From Prunus persica (Eukaryota > Streptophyta > Magnoliopsida > Rosales > Rosaceae): 64,000 nucleotides of DNA. Position numbers and translations under genes: made by a program. The stretch covers positions 5,980,837-6,044,836 of the forward strand of contig NC_034015.1 in the NCBI RefSeq assembly GCF_000346465.2, read 5' to 3'. Below are positions 1 to 10,544 of this stretch, piece by piece (position 1 is the first letter of the stretch; the number at the start of each line of letters is the position of its first letter). Under the pieces are notes generated by a model. The model was not told the origin of the DNA. It searched no databases and saw only the letters and a list, made by a program, of their open reading frames with translations.

Positions 1-102
1 TGATGCAATTGAGGTTAGCTAGTAGGATCTATCTCATTAATTTTGCAACCTCGCCCCACTTTTGTTTTGCTCTTAATTTGTTTCTTGTGTGGAATCAAGT
101 AG

Positions 103-569
103 ATGTTGGCGAAGAAGGTGGATACACTTAACAAAGCAATGGAGGTTGAGGCCAAAAAGATGCGGAGAGAAGTAGCTGCCATGGAAAAAGAAGTCTCTGC
201 TATGCGTGTCACCAAGGAGCCTGATCAGAGGGCACGGCGCTCAAGTGCTCCCCGAGGGGTTGTAAATAGCTCTCAGACACTTTCTTCTAGGTAAATAGTT
301 GTGTATAATCTTTAATGGCCTAAAACTGATGCACTAGTTGTGGAACAGGCCGTCATTCTTGTTCCTGCTAAGTTCTTGATTATATAAAACAAACAAAAAT
401 GCATGGTGCGATATCTTTTTTTTCCCCTTCCTTTTTTGGTCATCACATGGTGTGATATCAAATGCTTAAAATTGATTGATAACTTTTGAGCTACTTTGAG
501 TAGAAGACCATTGATCAATCTGAACGAAGTTTTCTTATTTCTTTCAGGAATGCACACAAGTCTAGGTGA
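103..569 (+). CDS. MAP70-family microtubule-associated protein, last two exons (partial)
   Basis: Exon 103-290 encodes a charged alpha-helical segment beginning MLAKKVDTLNKAMEVEAKKM, which I recognise as the conserved C-terminal coiled-coil end of plant MAP70 proteins (cortical microtubule binding). It follows an intron ending in TTTCTTGTGTGGAATCAAGTAG. Reading on gives a stop at 292-294, but TCTAG|GTAAAT at 290/291 is a good splice donor and TTTCTTTCAG|G at 547/548 a good acceptor. Joining them replaces the stop with a short tail (NAHKSR) ending at TGA 567-569, closer to the family's usual end. The rest of the gene lies upstream of the window. Family assignment is from memory. The two-exon end is inferred from splice sites; the alternative is a stop at 294 in one terminal exon. 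No lesion is seen, so this is probably an intact host gene. Confidence 0.72.
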
Positions 570-987
570 TTGACATGGCCGTGACACAATGGCCACATCA
601 AGGGCGCCACACCAATTCTTCGGATCCGTAATCAATATAATTGTATGGTTTTGTCGTGATTTTTCGCTCGTCCCCATCTATTTAAGTTATCTTGTCCAGG
701 TAGGCAATTTGTAAAGAACTGACTTAAGGTTTCTCAGGTCACCCTGCCTTGTATATTTCTTTTGTACTAATATTTCCCGGAAATATACCACCGAGGGTGT
801 CATGAAAGTTATGAAAGAGATGTGGCTTGTTAGATGCTTTTCAAGGAAACTGCAGATATGATAAAACTCTGTATACCATAAATGAATATTGGTAAGGAAG
901 TTCACGTTAAATCAATACAGCTTTTAGGCTATATAGCCTTTTCCAAAAATGGGTTTACTGGGTTGATGGCAAAAAAGGTTTTGTGCG
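570..987 (+). other. 3' UTR / intergenic DNA after the MAP70 gene
   Basis: AT-rich sequence with no convincing ORF or repeat. The first part is probably the MAP70 3' UTR. It ends at the LINE target-site duplication. Confidence 0.4.
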
Positions 988-1003
988 GACAAAGGCTAGA
1001 GTT
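988..1003. repeat. Left target-site duplication of the LINE
   Basis: GACAAAGGCTAGAGTT is repeated exactly at 8063-8078. The two 16-bp copies bracket the LINE. Confidence 0.9.
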
Positions 1004-1226
1004 TTTTGTTTTTTTGAGGGTAAAAGGGACTTCATTAATCACATCAACATGACAAAGATATGTAGGCATGGGTATAGTGGCCTCGTTAAAACCTCCTTAG
1101 AGAAAACTCAATGGGGTAAAACTTCAGGGGAGGAAAAAAAGTGTCACAGAAGACTTAAACAACGACATTAGATGCATGCCAATCATCATAAACAGCATCC
1201 ATGAGCCACAAAGGACCCACATCCAT

Positions 1227-3514
1227 CTAGCACGACAAACTTTGTTCGCGGAGACTGAAGCGAGCAATTCGATGGGCAGCCTTATTCGCTTGACGAGGGA
1301 TATATTTAACAATAATAGACACAAAACTGGCCAGAAGGCGACGCACCCCTTCCACCAAACCTCCCTCAGCTACAAGGCATTCCTCCTCACTATTAACCAT
1401 AAAAACTGCCTGCAAGGAATCAGAGTCAATCTCCAGAGGCACCAGAGACGCATCCAACGCAAAAGAGATTCCGATCTTTAGAGCATACAACTCCGTGGCA
1501 AGTACAGAGATCCTGCTTGGAGCCCGCATAGCCAGCGCCCCAACCAAAATCCCTTGAGAGTCACGAACGATCACACCAGCTCCCTTAGCTCCTGTCTCCA
1601 TATCAGCAGCCCCATCCACGTTTAGCTTAAACCACATATCCCTAGGAGGCTTCCATTTAACATCACGAACCGGCGAGGATAAACTCCATGATTGGCAACA
1701 GAAGACCGTTTAAATTCATCATCACAGTCCTTTGCTCGTTGAACCAAAGTTCCGGGAGGGGTGGGTTGAGAGCCGAGCAGCACCCCATTTCTTTCATTCC
1801 ACAACACCTACATAGTGAACGCAAAAAGGGACTGCTTATCAGGGGGAATAAGAGTCTATGCTGCATCCACCCAGTTGCCAGCATCAGATAAATTAAGAGG
1901 AAGAAAATCGCTGGGAAAATCTAAAGCCTCCCACACCTGCAAACAAACGACATAGCCCACCAACGCATGCAGCGTGGTTTCTCTCGCAGCAAGACAGCGG
2001 CAGCAGACATCCTCCTGTGTAATCCCGCACCGAAACAGTACCTCCTTGGAAGGGAGGATGTTTTGAGCCACCCGCCATAATAGGTGGAGGATTTTCTGTG
2101 GCACTTTCAATTTCCATAAGTGCTTCCAGCTCTTCAAAGAGGGAGAGCAAGGACCAGCGCCACTCCCAGTTGACTTCTCCTCTAGCCGCTTATACTCCAG
2201 TGCTACCCAGTACCCACTCTTAACCGAATATCTCCCATTTTTGGTAATGTTCCATATTTTGCGATCCAAGTATCACTCATCAAGGGAATAGAGAGGATAG
2301 CTTCAGCTTCTAGAAACGAGAAAGTTTCATAGACCTTCCCCACATCCCACCAGCCACTCACTGTCATAAGATCACAAACACGAGAGGTAGGAAGAAGAAT
2401 AGGAATAGATTGGATAGTGAAAACTATGTCATAAGGCACCCACGGGTCACTATAAATATGAACCAAGCAGCCATCGCCAATGCGCCACTGAAGGCCCAAA
2501 CGGAGCAAATCCCGCCCCTACAGTAAAGATTGCCAAGTAAACGACGGAAGCGACCCACTCGAAGCAGCAAGAAAATCAGAGTTTGGAAAATAGCGCGCCT
2601 TTAGCATACGTGCAATCAGTGAATTTGAGAATTCCAACAACCGACATCCTTGTTTACATAGAAGTGCTTGATTAAAATTTGTCAATTCTCTAAACCCAAG
2701 CCCCCCTTCAGATTTGTGTTGGCATATGAACTTCCACGTTTTCCAATGAATACCTCTACCATCGCTTTTAGACCACCAAAATTGGGCTAGGATGCTTTCG
2801 ATCTCACGGCATAATCCGATGGGCAGACAGAACACACTCATGGAATATGACGGAATTGCCTGACATACTGCTTTAATGAGCACTTCTTTCCCAGCCTTGG
2901 ATAGGAGCTTGCCTTGCCACCCATTCACTTTATTCCAAACTCGATCTTTAACAGTACGAAACAGTTTCTTCTTATCCTTTCTGATGATGGTAGGGAGGCC
3001 CAGGTACCGCTCGTGGCAAGGGGCATGTTCAGGAGCTGACAAATATCTTCCTGCAACGCCCTCGGGGTAGAAGGGCTAAAACAAATAGCAAAATTTTCAA
3101 GATTGACCTTTTGTCCAGAAGCTGCCTTATACACTCCAAAATATACGTGTCAACTCTAGAGCCTCAGCTGTCCCACCGTTACAAAACAGAAGGCTGTCAT
3201 AAGCAAAAAATAGATGGTTAATAGCAGGAGCAGAAGGGGCAATGGAGACACCCTGCAGTGTAGAGTCCTTCTCTGCCTGCTGAAGTAGAGCGGAGAAGGC
3301 TTCAGCCATAATAAGGAAAAGATACGGTGGTATTGGATCCCCTTGCCGTAACCCTTGAGAGGGGATAATATGCCCAAAAGGCCATCCCTGAATTAATAAC
3401 GAATAAGAGACAATAGTCACACAGCCCATAATCAATTGAATAAACCGAAGTGGGAAGCCTATAGTCCGCAACATCTTCTCCAGGAAGTGCCATTCAACTC
3501 GGTCGTATGCTTTG
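1227..3514 (-). pseudogene. LINE ORF2, 3' half: RT palm to RNase H, broken
   Basis: From the insertion point the RT resumes with KAYDRVEWHFLE (about 3511-3475), then the QGLRQGDP motif (about 3360). The metal-binding motif reads FFAYDSLLF (about 3215-3190) where the family has FADD, so one catalytic Asp is lost. Next come the YLGLP and GWQGKLLSKAGKEVLIKAV thumb/connection blocks (3000-2860), a zf-RVT segment with WKLKVPQKILHLLWR and CCRC (about 2130-1980), and an RVT_3-type RNase H with NVDGA, ELYAL and DSDSLQAV (1637-1227). Reading-frame breaks occur near 3127, 2518, 2270 and 1860-1640. The reaction of the intact family is target-primed reverse transcription. Confidence 0.88.
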
Positions 3515-6110
3515 TGTAACAACCCAAAACAAAATATCTAAAAAGAAAGAAAATATCGAAAAAGTAAAGAAAATATCTTTTAGCGAAAAGACAATTTTGC
3601 CCTTGCATTATTTAATGGGGGAAATTTGACTTTTAATCGAGAAATAATTTGGGAATTTCGCTTGCTCCGTTGCGTAGAGCACGGCGAAAGGAGTCCGTAA
3701 ACACGGAGTGGGCCCGAATCGGAGTTGTAACGAAAGAGTTATGGTCGAAAGAGTCTCAGTGGCATAACCGTAAATATTTTGAAGTTGGATCTATAAAAAA
3801 CCCAGCAGCTCTCTCTTCTCGCGCAGAAAACGACCGCCGCCTTCCAGAGCTCGCTGGCGCCGCCTCCGAGCACCCCTGGCCACGGGACCGGTGGCGTTGG
3901 AACCGCCATCGAGTCCCCTACCTTTTCCACCTACCTCCACCCTTGGACCGCCCGGAGCTGATCGGAAAACCATGTTTTCCGACGGATGTTCGTCCGATTC
4001 CACCCGAACTTGCAGCTCGATTTTCTCCTTCAATTCTCCACCAAATCGATCGAGTAAGGTATGGTTTCTCAGTTATTTTTCACGTTCTAGCTGATGGATG
4101 TATGGGTTTCGATCGATTTTAGCTCTAAAGCGATCAATTTTCGACTTGAATTCTGGGGCCCCGGATACTCCGAAATTGCGAACCCTGGGGCTAGGGTTTG
4201 GATTTTAAGCGATAATGCGATTTTGGCTAATCCGACCGTCCGTTTCGGACCAAATTTGCGGAACATGGTTCCTTCTCTATGAGGAACCTTTAGAAAAGCC
4301 CAGATTGGCCATCGGAGGCCGTGGACCCGCGGGGTCTCGGGTCGGCCGATTGGGCAGCTTATCGCTTAGTGGGGCTTCGGGTCTCTTACGACCATTCTAA
4401 CTATCTAAAAAGCTAAGGTGGGCATATGAGTAACTTGAAACGAGTATACGTATTTCTAGGAGCCGGGGGGCAGGGTGTTTAGTTGAAATTCTTTTTATTC
4501 AGCAGTTTATTAATTTAATCTTTATGGGTAATCAGGCACCAGGAGCCCGACAGGATCGCAGAAGAGACCTTCAAGAGGTCCAATTAGCTCGGACCATCTG
4601 TGAGTGGACTTTCTTTCATGAAGTATTTTATATAAATGAGTTATATAGAGGATTCTATAAATAAGATTTCATAAATGATTTTATATTGATTTTATATAAA
4701 TAAGTTTTTATAAATAAGTTTATTTGAATAAATTTCTCTATTTGGTCTTGAGTAAGCTTTATTGTGGTTCCGAACATGATTAGTACAGTAACCGTTCTAT
4801 AAGTCTGTGCTGCTTACTTATCAGTTATAGAAACAGAATTTGAGGTTAGAATCAGTTGAGATCGCAGCACAACTTGAGCTTTACAGTTATTACTCAGATA
4901 TTTTTTTCTAAAGGAATTTATTTTAAAACCACCTCGTACCCATTTTCTTTGGTGATTACCCACAGTTGGACCGATGTCTACGGACATCTAGTCCGATTTC
5001 AGTTTATGTCAGTGCACTTGACTTTGCCTCACGAGTTTCGGGGACGCTCGGACCGTGAGTGCCAGGATTTGCGGCTCGGCAGACTTGGTGTCCCGAGACC
5101 TGCCAGGATTGCGGCTCGGCTGACTCTGTGTCCCCGAGACCTGCCAGGATTGCGGATCAGGCTGACTACGGTCCCCTGCATCCTGCCAGAGTGACTCGAG
5201 CTGACTTGGTGTCATCGAGGAATCTGCCGGCGGATCAGGCTGATTATAGTCCCCTGATTTCGCCAGTTTGCGGCTCGGGTAGACTGCGTGGCGCCCGAGA
5301 CCTGCCAGGGGAATTGACGGACATGACAGGGGTACAAATAGGTGGTATTTTCAAAGGATTTTGAGTTTTCTTTATTTAATTATGATTTTGAATTATTTTA
5401 TATCAGCTGCTCTGATTTTTCAAGCATTGATACCTCTATATATTTGTTCAGTTATGCAAGGTTTGAATACAGAACTTTTATACAAGTTTGATTTCAGTGT
5501 TTTATGCAAGCTTTGATTTCAGTGCTTTTGTGCAAAACTTTTCGAGCTTGAATATGATTTATATAGAATGTCTTGAGTTTAGTATGCGTTAACTGAAGAG
5601 TACGTATTCAGTTTTATTTAACTATTTTTACAATGGGGGTTATTATGGTTATAAAGTTGTTTCTAAGAACCTTATTTTTGTCCACTCACATTTTTCAACC
5701 TGTTTTTCGCCCCCAGGCTGTAGAAGTGCACGGGATCCACCACCGGGCCATTCAAAGTTTTCGCGTCACCACGTAAGGTAGAGTTTCGTAGAAAGTCCTT
5801 GAAACTTTGAAAAATTTAGAAAATGCTCTGATATCTAGTATTAGTGGAAAAGTGGAGTTGAGATCTATTACTTGAGATATTCTGGCAGTTGGTGTGAATT
5901 TATTGATTGTTTAACAGGTGAAAAATTTTGGGATTGGTCAAAATACAGGGGAGACTCTGCCGAATTTTCGGCAGAAGTCGAAGGAAAATTTTAAGGAGAA
6001 TTTGTTACGAGAAGGGTAAAAGGGTCTTTTGTGCCCGACATTCGCCAGGTGTCGGACACGCACAGGACTTGGCTCGAATTTCAAAGCGAAAATTGGGTTG
6101 GGTCCTGTCA
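3515..6110 (+). mobile_element. Solo LTR of a Ty3-gypsy-like element (possibly Tekay/Del chromovirus)
   Basis: The insert begins TGTAACAACCC and ends GGGTCCTGTCA, the TG...CA form of an LTR. It is flanked by an exact 5-bp TSD CTTTG (3510-3514 and 6111-6115). Removing it and one CTTTG restores a continuous LINE RT reading (DMA+KAYDRVEW). At 2,596 bp with no pol domain it looks like a recombined solo LTR. ORFs inside are not recognisable genes. A GC-rich tandem repeat lies at about 5060-5310, and the 3' part (GTGTCGGACACGCACAGGAC, about 6051-6067) is typical of large chromovirus LTRs as I remember them. The first ~300 bp matches the diverged element ending at 48510. TSD and termini are seen directly; lineage is inference. 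Confidence 0.82.
5060..5310 (+). repeat. Degenerate ~45-bp tandem repeat inside the solo LTR
   Basis: About five diverged copies of a unit carrying GCGGCTCGGCTGACT, GTGTCCCCGAGACC and TGCCAGGATTG follow one another. GC content is far above the flanks. Confidence 0.75.
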
Positions 6111-6115
6111 CTTTG

Positions 6116-7862
6116 GCCATATCTGACTTCATAACTAATTTCCTTTTACCTATTTTTCCCCTTCTCTTCAGACATCGTACAGTTTCAAAAGCCGCTAGGA
6201 CATTGTCCAAAATCATACGGTTTGGGATAAACGCACTCTAGAACTCAGAAATAACCTCAGGCAGCACCTTCTTTAGTCTGTTGGCAAGAGTTTTAGAGAT
6301 CATTTTGTTGAAGACATTGCATAAACTGCTAGGGCGATATTCAGAAACGCGAGTGGGAGAACAAACTTTTGGAATCAAAGTCACCAGGGTATGGTTAAAC
6401 TCGTTGACGCCATCGCTGCCATTTAAAACTCTCAAACACAAATCACTAACATGCTGACCCACAATGTCCCAATATCGTTGGTAGAAGAGGGCGGACATAC
6501 CATCTGGGCTCGGAGCTTTCGATGGGCCAATGGATTTAAGAGCTATTTCTATTTCAGCTTTAGAGTACGGGAGAAGCAGATTTTGATAAGACCGTGATGA
6601 CACTCGCGCTTGGACAACATTAAAAATCTCCGCATCAGCAGCTCTAGCATCTGACTTAAAAAGGCTGGTAAAAAACTCCACAAAAACTCCCCCTATTTGA
6701 TCATAGTCCCGTTGCCATCGATTATGAACATCTAAAATCCCAACAAGAGCATTTGTCTTCCTGCGACTTGTGGCTTGCTTATGAAAAAATGATGTCTTAC
6801 GGTCTCCATAACGAAGCCAATTGACCCGCGATCTCTGTTGCCAGTAGATTTCTTCCTGTTCAAGACACTTATCAAGCTCAGTTTCAACCAGGTTACGGGT
6901 ATGAAAAGTCTGTGACGACGGCTCTTCCAACTGGAGATTTGCTAGCCTACCACATAGTTCTTTAACTTTTTTGGGGACCTGGCCAAACTTCCTAGCACTC
7001 CAACACATCAAGTTGCTTGCACAATTTGCTAAATTATAAATGGGTGACACTACAGTCTGCCAAGATTGACGAACCACCTCACTACAGTTAGCCTCAGTAG
7101 TCCATGCCTCCTCAAACTAAAAACGACGGCGACCTCTAAGAAGTCTATCATTGGCACCATGTGGACTGTCAGATGCAATAAGAATCGGATGGTGGTCAGA
7201 GGAGGCAGCAACTAAATGATGGGACGTGAAGTTGCCCCAGCGTTGCAGAAGTGCTAGATTTCCAAAACCTCTATCCAATTGACCCTCCACATTAGCAAAG
7301 TCCTTTCTTTTATTGCTCCACGTAAATGGGTAACTGTAAACTCAAGCTGAAACAAACAACAGTTTGCAATGGCCTGTTTAAAATCCTCTATTTGCGCAGT
7401 ACCTCTCAATCGGCTCCTACTCTTCTCATGACATTCCATGACCTCGTTGAAGTCCCCACAGCACAGCCAGGGCCCATTACCCACCTACCCAAACGCCTCA
7501 GCAACTCTCTTGAATGATGGCGCTGGGTTTGGTCAGGATGACCATAGAAATCAGTCACTCTGAGAGACTCTGAAGTGGCTACAGTAACCCGTACATCTAT
7601 ATGTCCCGGAGAGGAAGAGAGTAGATCAATTTGTAGCCCCGATCGCCAGAGTAGACCTAACCCTCCTGAAAAGCCAACACGAGGGACACAAACCACCCCA
7701 CCAACACCTAACCTTGTATGTAACTTTCCCATCTGTACTGCAATCATAAGCATTTCAATTAAGAAAAACACATCTGGCCTCTTATCCTGAAGAAAGCTCT
7801 TTAGGTCACGGAACGTTCGTCAGTTGCCAAGCCCCCGAACGTTCCAACTGAAAACTAACATT
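6116..7862 (-). pseudogene. LINE ORF2, 5' half: endonuclease and RT fingers, broken
   Basis: On the minus strand from 7862 the reading starts MLVFSWNVRGLGN, the hallmark N-terminus of plant L1 apurinic-like endonuclease, then meets an in-frame TGA. The endonuclease continues through GFSGGLGLLWRSGL (about 7690) and WLCCGDFNEV (about 7470), with a frameshift near 7410-7480. RT begins with WLRYGDRKTSFFHKQA (about 6830-6785), then PSKAPSPDGMSALFYQRYW (about 6525-6475), TLVTLIPKV and EYRPSSLCNVFNKMISKTLA (about 6350-6290). After a stop near 6238 it goes on with DNVLAAFETVRCLKRRGKIG to the solo-LTR insertion. At least three stops or frameshifts are present. Confidence 0.85.
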
Positions 7863-8062
7863 GAGCCCAGGGAGACCCTTCAAGGCTGGTCTCCTCCGCT
7901 TGTTCAGTAGTTACATTAACATATAGACGCCGTTTTTCGGGGGCACCAAACCCTCCCTGCTAGCTAGCCTCCGCGTTCGGGTGAGCTACCAGATGCTTTC
8001 TTTTAAGGGAAGGCGCAGAGACACCCTGCATACCGGTTCCAGTCGGGTCAACCACTCGCAGA
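7863..8062 (-). other. Remnant of LINE ORF1 3' end
   Basis: About 200 bp lie between the endonuclease start and the 5' end of the LINE. In minus-strand translation it gives a short tail (RLYVNVTTEQAEETSLEG) ending at a stop that overlaps the ORF2 start. It is probably the C-terminal stub of the gag-like ORF1; no domain is recognisable. Confidence 0.4.
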
Positions 8063-8078
8063 GACAAAGGCTAGAGTT
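8063..8078. repeat. Right target-site duplication of the LINE
   Basis: Exact copy of 988-1003. Confidence 0.9.
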
Positions 8079-8290
8079 AACTCATGCTTTCCTTTTGTCC
8101 CCCCGTCTCTTGATATAATTTCCTAGAGATAAGTTGGCTCACAAGGATTTGCTATTCAACTCTTATATGAAATATTCTTCCTCATCGTTCAAAGAATATA
8201 CCGTCATCGAAAAAAAAATTTAAAGTCTTTTATTTGAATTGATATGATAGAACCAATATTGTTCCCAACTTAACAATTTATGTCTAGTAT

Positions 8291-8935
8291 TGTGGGAGCA
8301 AATTTTCCCATGAGAATATTCGCCCAAGATTCCTTTGTCTTCTCTGCCTCTCTTTCTCCTTGTAAAACAGATCGGAGTAAATGGACCACACCCGGGGGGG
8401 TGTTGGCCAATGGCCCTCCGATGCCTAAGTTAGGTAGGGTAATTCAAGGAAAACCGGGTGGCCGAAGCTGTGTGTGGTGGCCGGAGCCTTGTGTGAGAGA
8501 GAGAAAGAGAGGAGGTGGCTAGGGTTTTTGAGAAATAATTTATGCAGAGTTTTAGTAGGAATTTAGGCGTACCTCAACCTTTATGTGTGGCCATCCTTTT
8601 ATAGTGGTTTCAGAGGCTAGGGTTTCAGAGGAATAATTCTGTAGATGGAAAGGAATTATTCCTCCCCGATTTGGAATTGATTTGATTAATTAGGGATTTG
8701 ATTCATTAGGGTAAATCAAATCCCTAATTGGGGTAGGTATCAAATCAATTCCTAACTTAAATAGGTAACTCCTCATTTAATTGGGAATTGGGGTAGGAAT
8801 AAAATTAATTCTCGACCCGATTAGGTAATATTCTATTTAATTGGGTAATCTCCAATTAAATTGAATAATTCCCAATTAGGTCGAATAATTCCAAATCGGG
8901 AAGGAATTATTTAACCTAGTAATTAGGTTCCCACA
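8291..8935 (-). mobile_element. Solo LTR, minus orientation, Ty3-gypsy Tat-like
   Basis: A 645-bp block starts TGTGGGAGC and ends GGTTCCCACA, giving 7-bp inverted termini TGTGGGA/TCCCACA. It has an exact 5-bp TSD AGTAT (8286-8290 and 8936-8940). On the minus strand it contains a TATA box (CACTATAAAAGG, about 8600) followed by the LTR motif ACTTAGGCATCGGAGGGCC (about 8425-8445). A related motif (GCATCGGAGAGCCTTCGGCC, about 50288-50307) lies in the Tat LTR of this window. The U3 half (about 8640-8900) is a series of AT-rich near-repeats around CCAATTAAAT/ATTTAATTGG. No internal region or second LTR is seen, so it is a solo LTR by recombination. Confidence 0.82.
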
Positions 8936-8940
8936 AGTAT

Positions 8941-9250
8941 TGTGAGTAGAATTATACTCAATGTACTCATTTAGGTTGTCCAGGTATTGGTCTGGGGAAA
9001 TTGGCTCGGGTTGGAGGTTGATAGGGTGGTGGGTTGTTAGGGAGAGAGAGAGGAGAGAAGGGTGCTAGAGATTAGTGCATGTGGTAGATTGTGATCTTAT
9101 AATATTACATAAACACCATTGGCTTATGCATACTGCTTGATTTGTAAATTATAAACAATTTTCATTTTTTTGATAATGTCCTCATATGAATTTCGTAGGA
9201 TTTGAGAGTTAATATATATATATATATATATAAGGATTTTTTGTTTCTTA
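8941..9250. other. Intergenic DNA with (AT)n microsatellite
   Basis: No gene is visible. An AT dinucleotide run of about 21 nt lies at 9212-9232. Confidence 0.5.
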
Positions 9251-9258
9251 TCTATGAC

Positions 9259-10053
9259 AAGTTATTTACACTATTACCCTCTGAGGTTTCTTGTGTTTTC
9301 ACAAAACCCCTTCAGCTCTCAAAAATTACATGAACACCCCATGAGGTTTCAATTTATTTTCACAAAACCCTTTTCGTTGATTGTTTGTCCAAAAATTGAT
9401 GATTTTATTGAATTTTTTTTTATACAAATGACAAAATTAACCTCAGAGCATTCACAATCATGTTCTCTATTTTTTTAGTTAAATTTTAGCTAAAAACACA
9501 TAAAAGTTATTTTTGGAGCTCTCTATAAAATTTAAACTTCAATCATGCTCTCTAGTTTAGGGAGTCATAAATGTTATAACTCTTTTTTAATTGGTCCATC
9601 TCTATTAAAAAATAATAATAAAAATAGTTAGCATTGATTAAAGGTTTGAAATACTCATTAAATAAAGCATCATTAAATTATAGGGAGCCATTAGGAGTCA
9701 TTTCTCTCTCCTTAGATTTAGGAGCTCCTAGAGGTCTCCTTATTTTATAAGGTGGATAGAGAGCATGGTTGGAGTTGTATTTTTCCAATTCCTCCCTAAA
9801 ATTTGTCTAAGGATGTGGTTTAGGGAGCTCATTGTGGATGCTCTCAATGAAGTACATGCAATCTAATCTCAAAGGACAATTGTCATTTGGAGAATTTTTT
9901 TGGTATAAAATCATCAATTTTTAGATGAAAAATAAATGAAAATGAACTTTGTGAAAACAATTTAAATCAGGGGGTGTTTGTGTCATTTTTAAAACCTTAA
10001 GGAGTTTTGTGAAAAAGACAAAAATCTCAAGGGGTGTTAGTATAAATAACTCT
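9259..10053. mobile_element. Long-TIR MITE (Mutator-like or hAT-like), interrupted by a second MITE
   Basis: Left arm 9259-9440 and right arm about 9850-10053 are imperfect inverted repeats of roughly 180-200 bp. Left reads AGTTATTTACACTATTACCC, and the reverse complement of the right reads AGTTATTTATACTAACACCC. Further matched blocks around TTTTCACAAAAC and AAAATTGATGATTTTAT continue to the centre. Flanks TCTATGAC (9251-9258) and TCTATAAC (10054-10061) look like an 8-bp TSD with one change. There is no coding capacity. Confidence 0.75.
9446..9843. mobile_element. Tourist-like MITE (398 bp) nested in the larger MITE
   Basis: Termini are GAGCATTCACAATC on the left and, reverse-complemented, GAGCATCCACAATG on the right. 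A TCA trinucleotide lies on both sides (9443-9445, 9844-9846), as expected for PIF/Harbinger-type 3-bp TSDs. Internal half-matches around GGAGCTCTCTATAAAAT and AGGGAGTCAT support a palindromic structure. No ORF. Confidence 0.72.
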
Positions 10054-10061
10054 TCTATAAC

Positions 10062-10463
10062 TGCCTCTAATAGTTTATTTGAAAAATATGTGACGCAAGT
10101 ATTCTTTTGGATATTATTTGTCTAACTTGTACTCCATATTTGTGGTCTTAAATATCCCATTGACTGAAATTGCTACTTTAAACTTCAAAGTAATTATCTG
10201 GCTTAAGTGTTGATGGGGTTGGACTATTTACCCCACAACTCAACTTGACTTTGAAGTCTTTGCATGCATGATCATAACAATGTCGTTGTGTGTATTTTAC
10301 CTTTATCAGAGATTTGTAAGTCGTTTAATCGAAGTTCACACAATTTGTGTAGGTAGGGACCGGATTATGGAAATTTTTCGTTCTTGGTAGAGTGTCCGTG
10401 ACGCATAATTTTGAACAATTCGAAGTGTACACATTCTCAACCATCTGAATTCTCATTTGCTCC
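10062..10463. other. Upstream region of the RLP locus
   Basis: No ORF or clear repeat; presumed promoter-proximal DNA of the pseudogene that follows. Confidence 0.4.
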
Positions 10464-10471
10464 TATATATA
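10464..10471 (+). promoter_or_regulatory. TATA box of the RLP locus
   Basis: TATATATA lies 74 bp upstream of the ATG at 10545, a normal plant spacing for a transcription start near 10495. Confidence 0.55.
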
Positions 10472-10544
10472 GGGCATCTTTGTACTCTTCAATCTTGCAG
10501 ACTCATATCTTTAGTCCTGCAGATCATCCCATTGCATAAGAATC

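Larger units (their letters stand above)
1004..8062 (-). mobile_element. L1-type LINE (non-LTR retrotransposon), 5'-truncated, with nested solo LTR
   Basis: An exact 16-bp TSD (988-1003 and 8063-8078) flanks the element. A T-rich run at 1001-1014 on the + strand is the poly(A) tail of a minus-strand element. Minus-strand coding order is endonuclease (about 7860-7250), reverse transcriptase (about 7080-2520, interrupted), zf-RVT linker (about 2270-1860) and RNase H (1637-1227), the usual plant L1 ORF2 order. Only about 200 bp precede ORF2, so ORF1 is almost entirely lost, as expected from incomplete reverse transcription. A solo LTR at 3515-6110 splits the RT. Without it the LINE is about 4.46 kb. 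Stops, frameshifts and a damaged RT active site make it inactive. Confidence 0.9.

Noticed and set aside
3649..4400. Plus-strand ORFs of 60-160 codons in the GC-rich part of the solo LTR
   Set aside because: No recognisable domain; explained by GC-rich LTR leader sequence.
5938..6216. Minus-strand 92-codon ORF crossing the LTR/LINE junction
   Set aside because: Its first third is LINE RT and the remainder is the solo LTR read through; a chimera of the insertion.
9254..9478. 74-codon ORF in the MITE arm
   Set aside because: Lies in a terminal inverted repeat with a diverged, non-coding partner arm.
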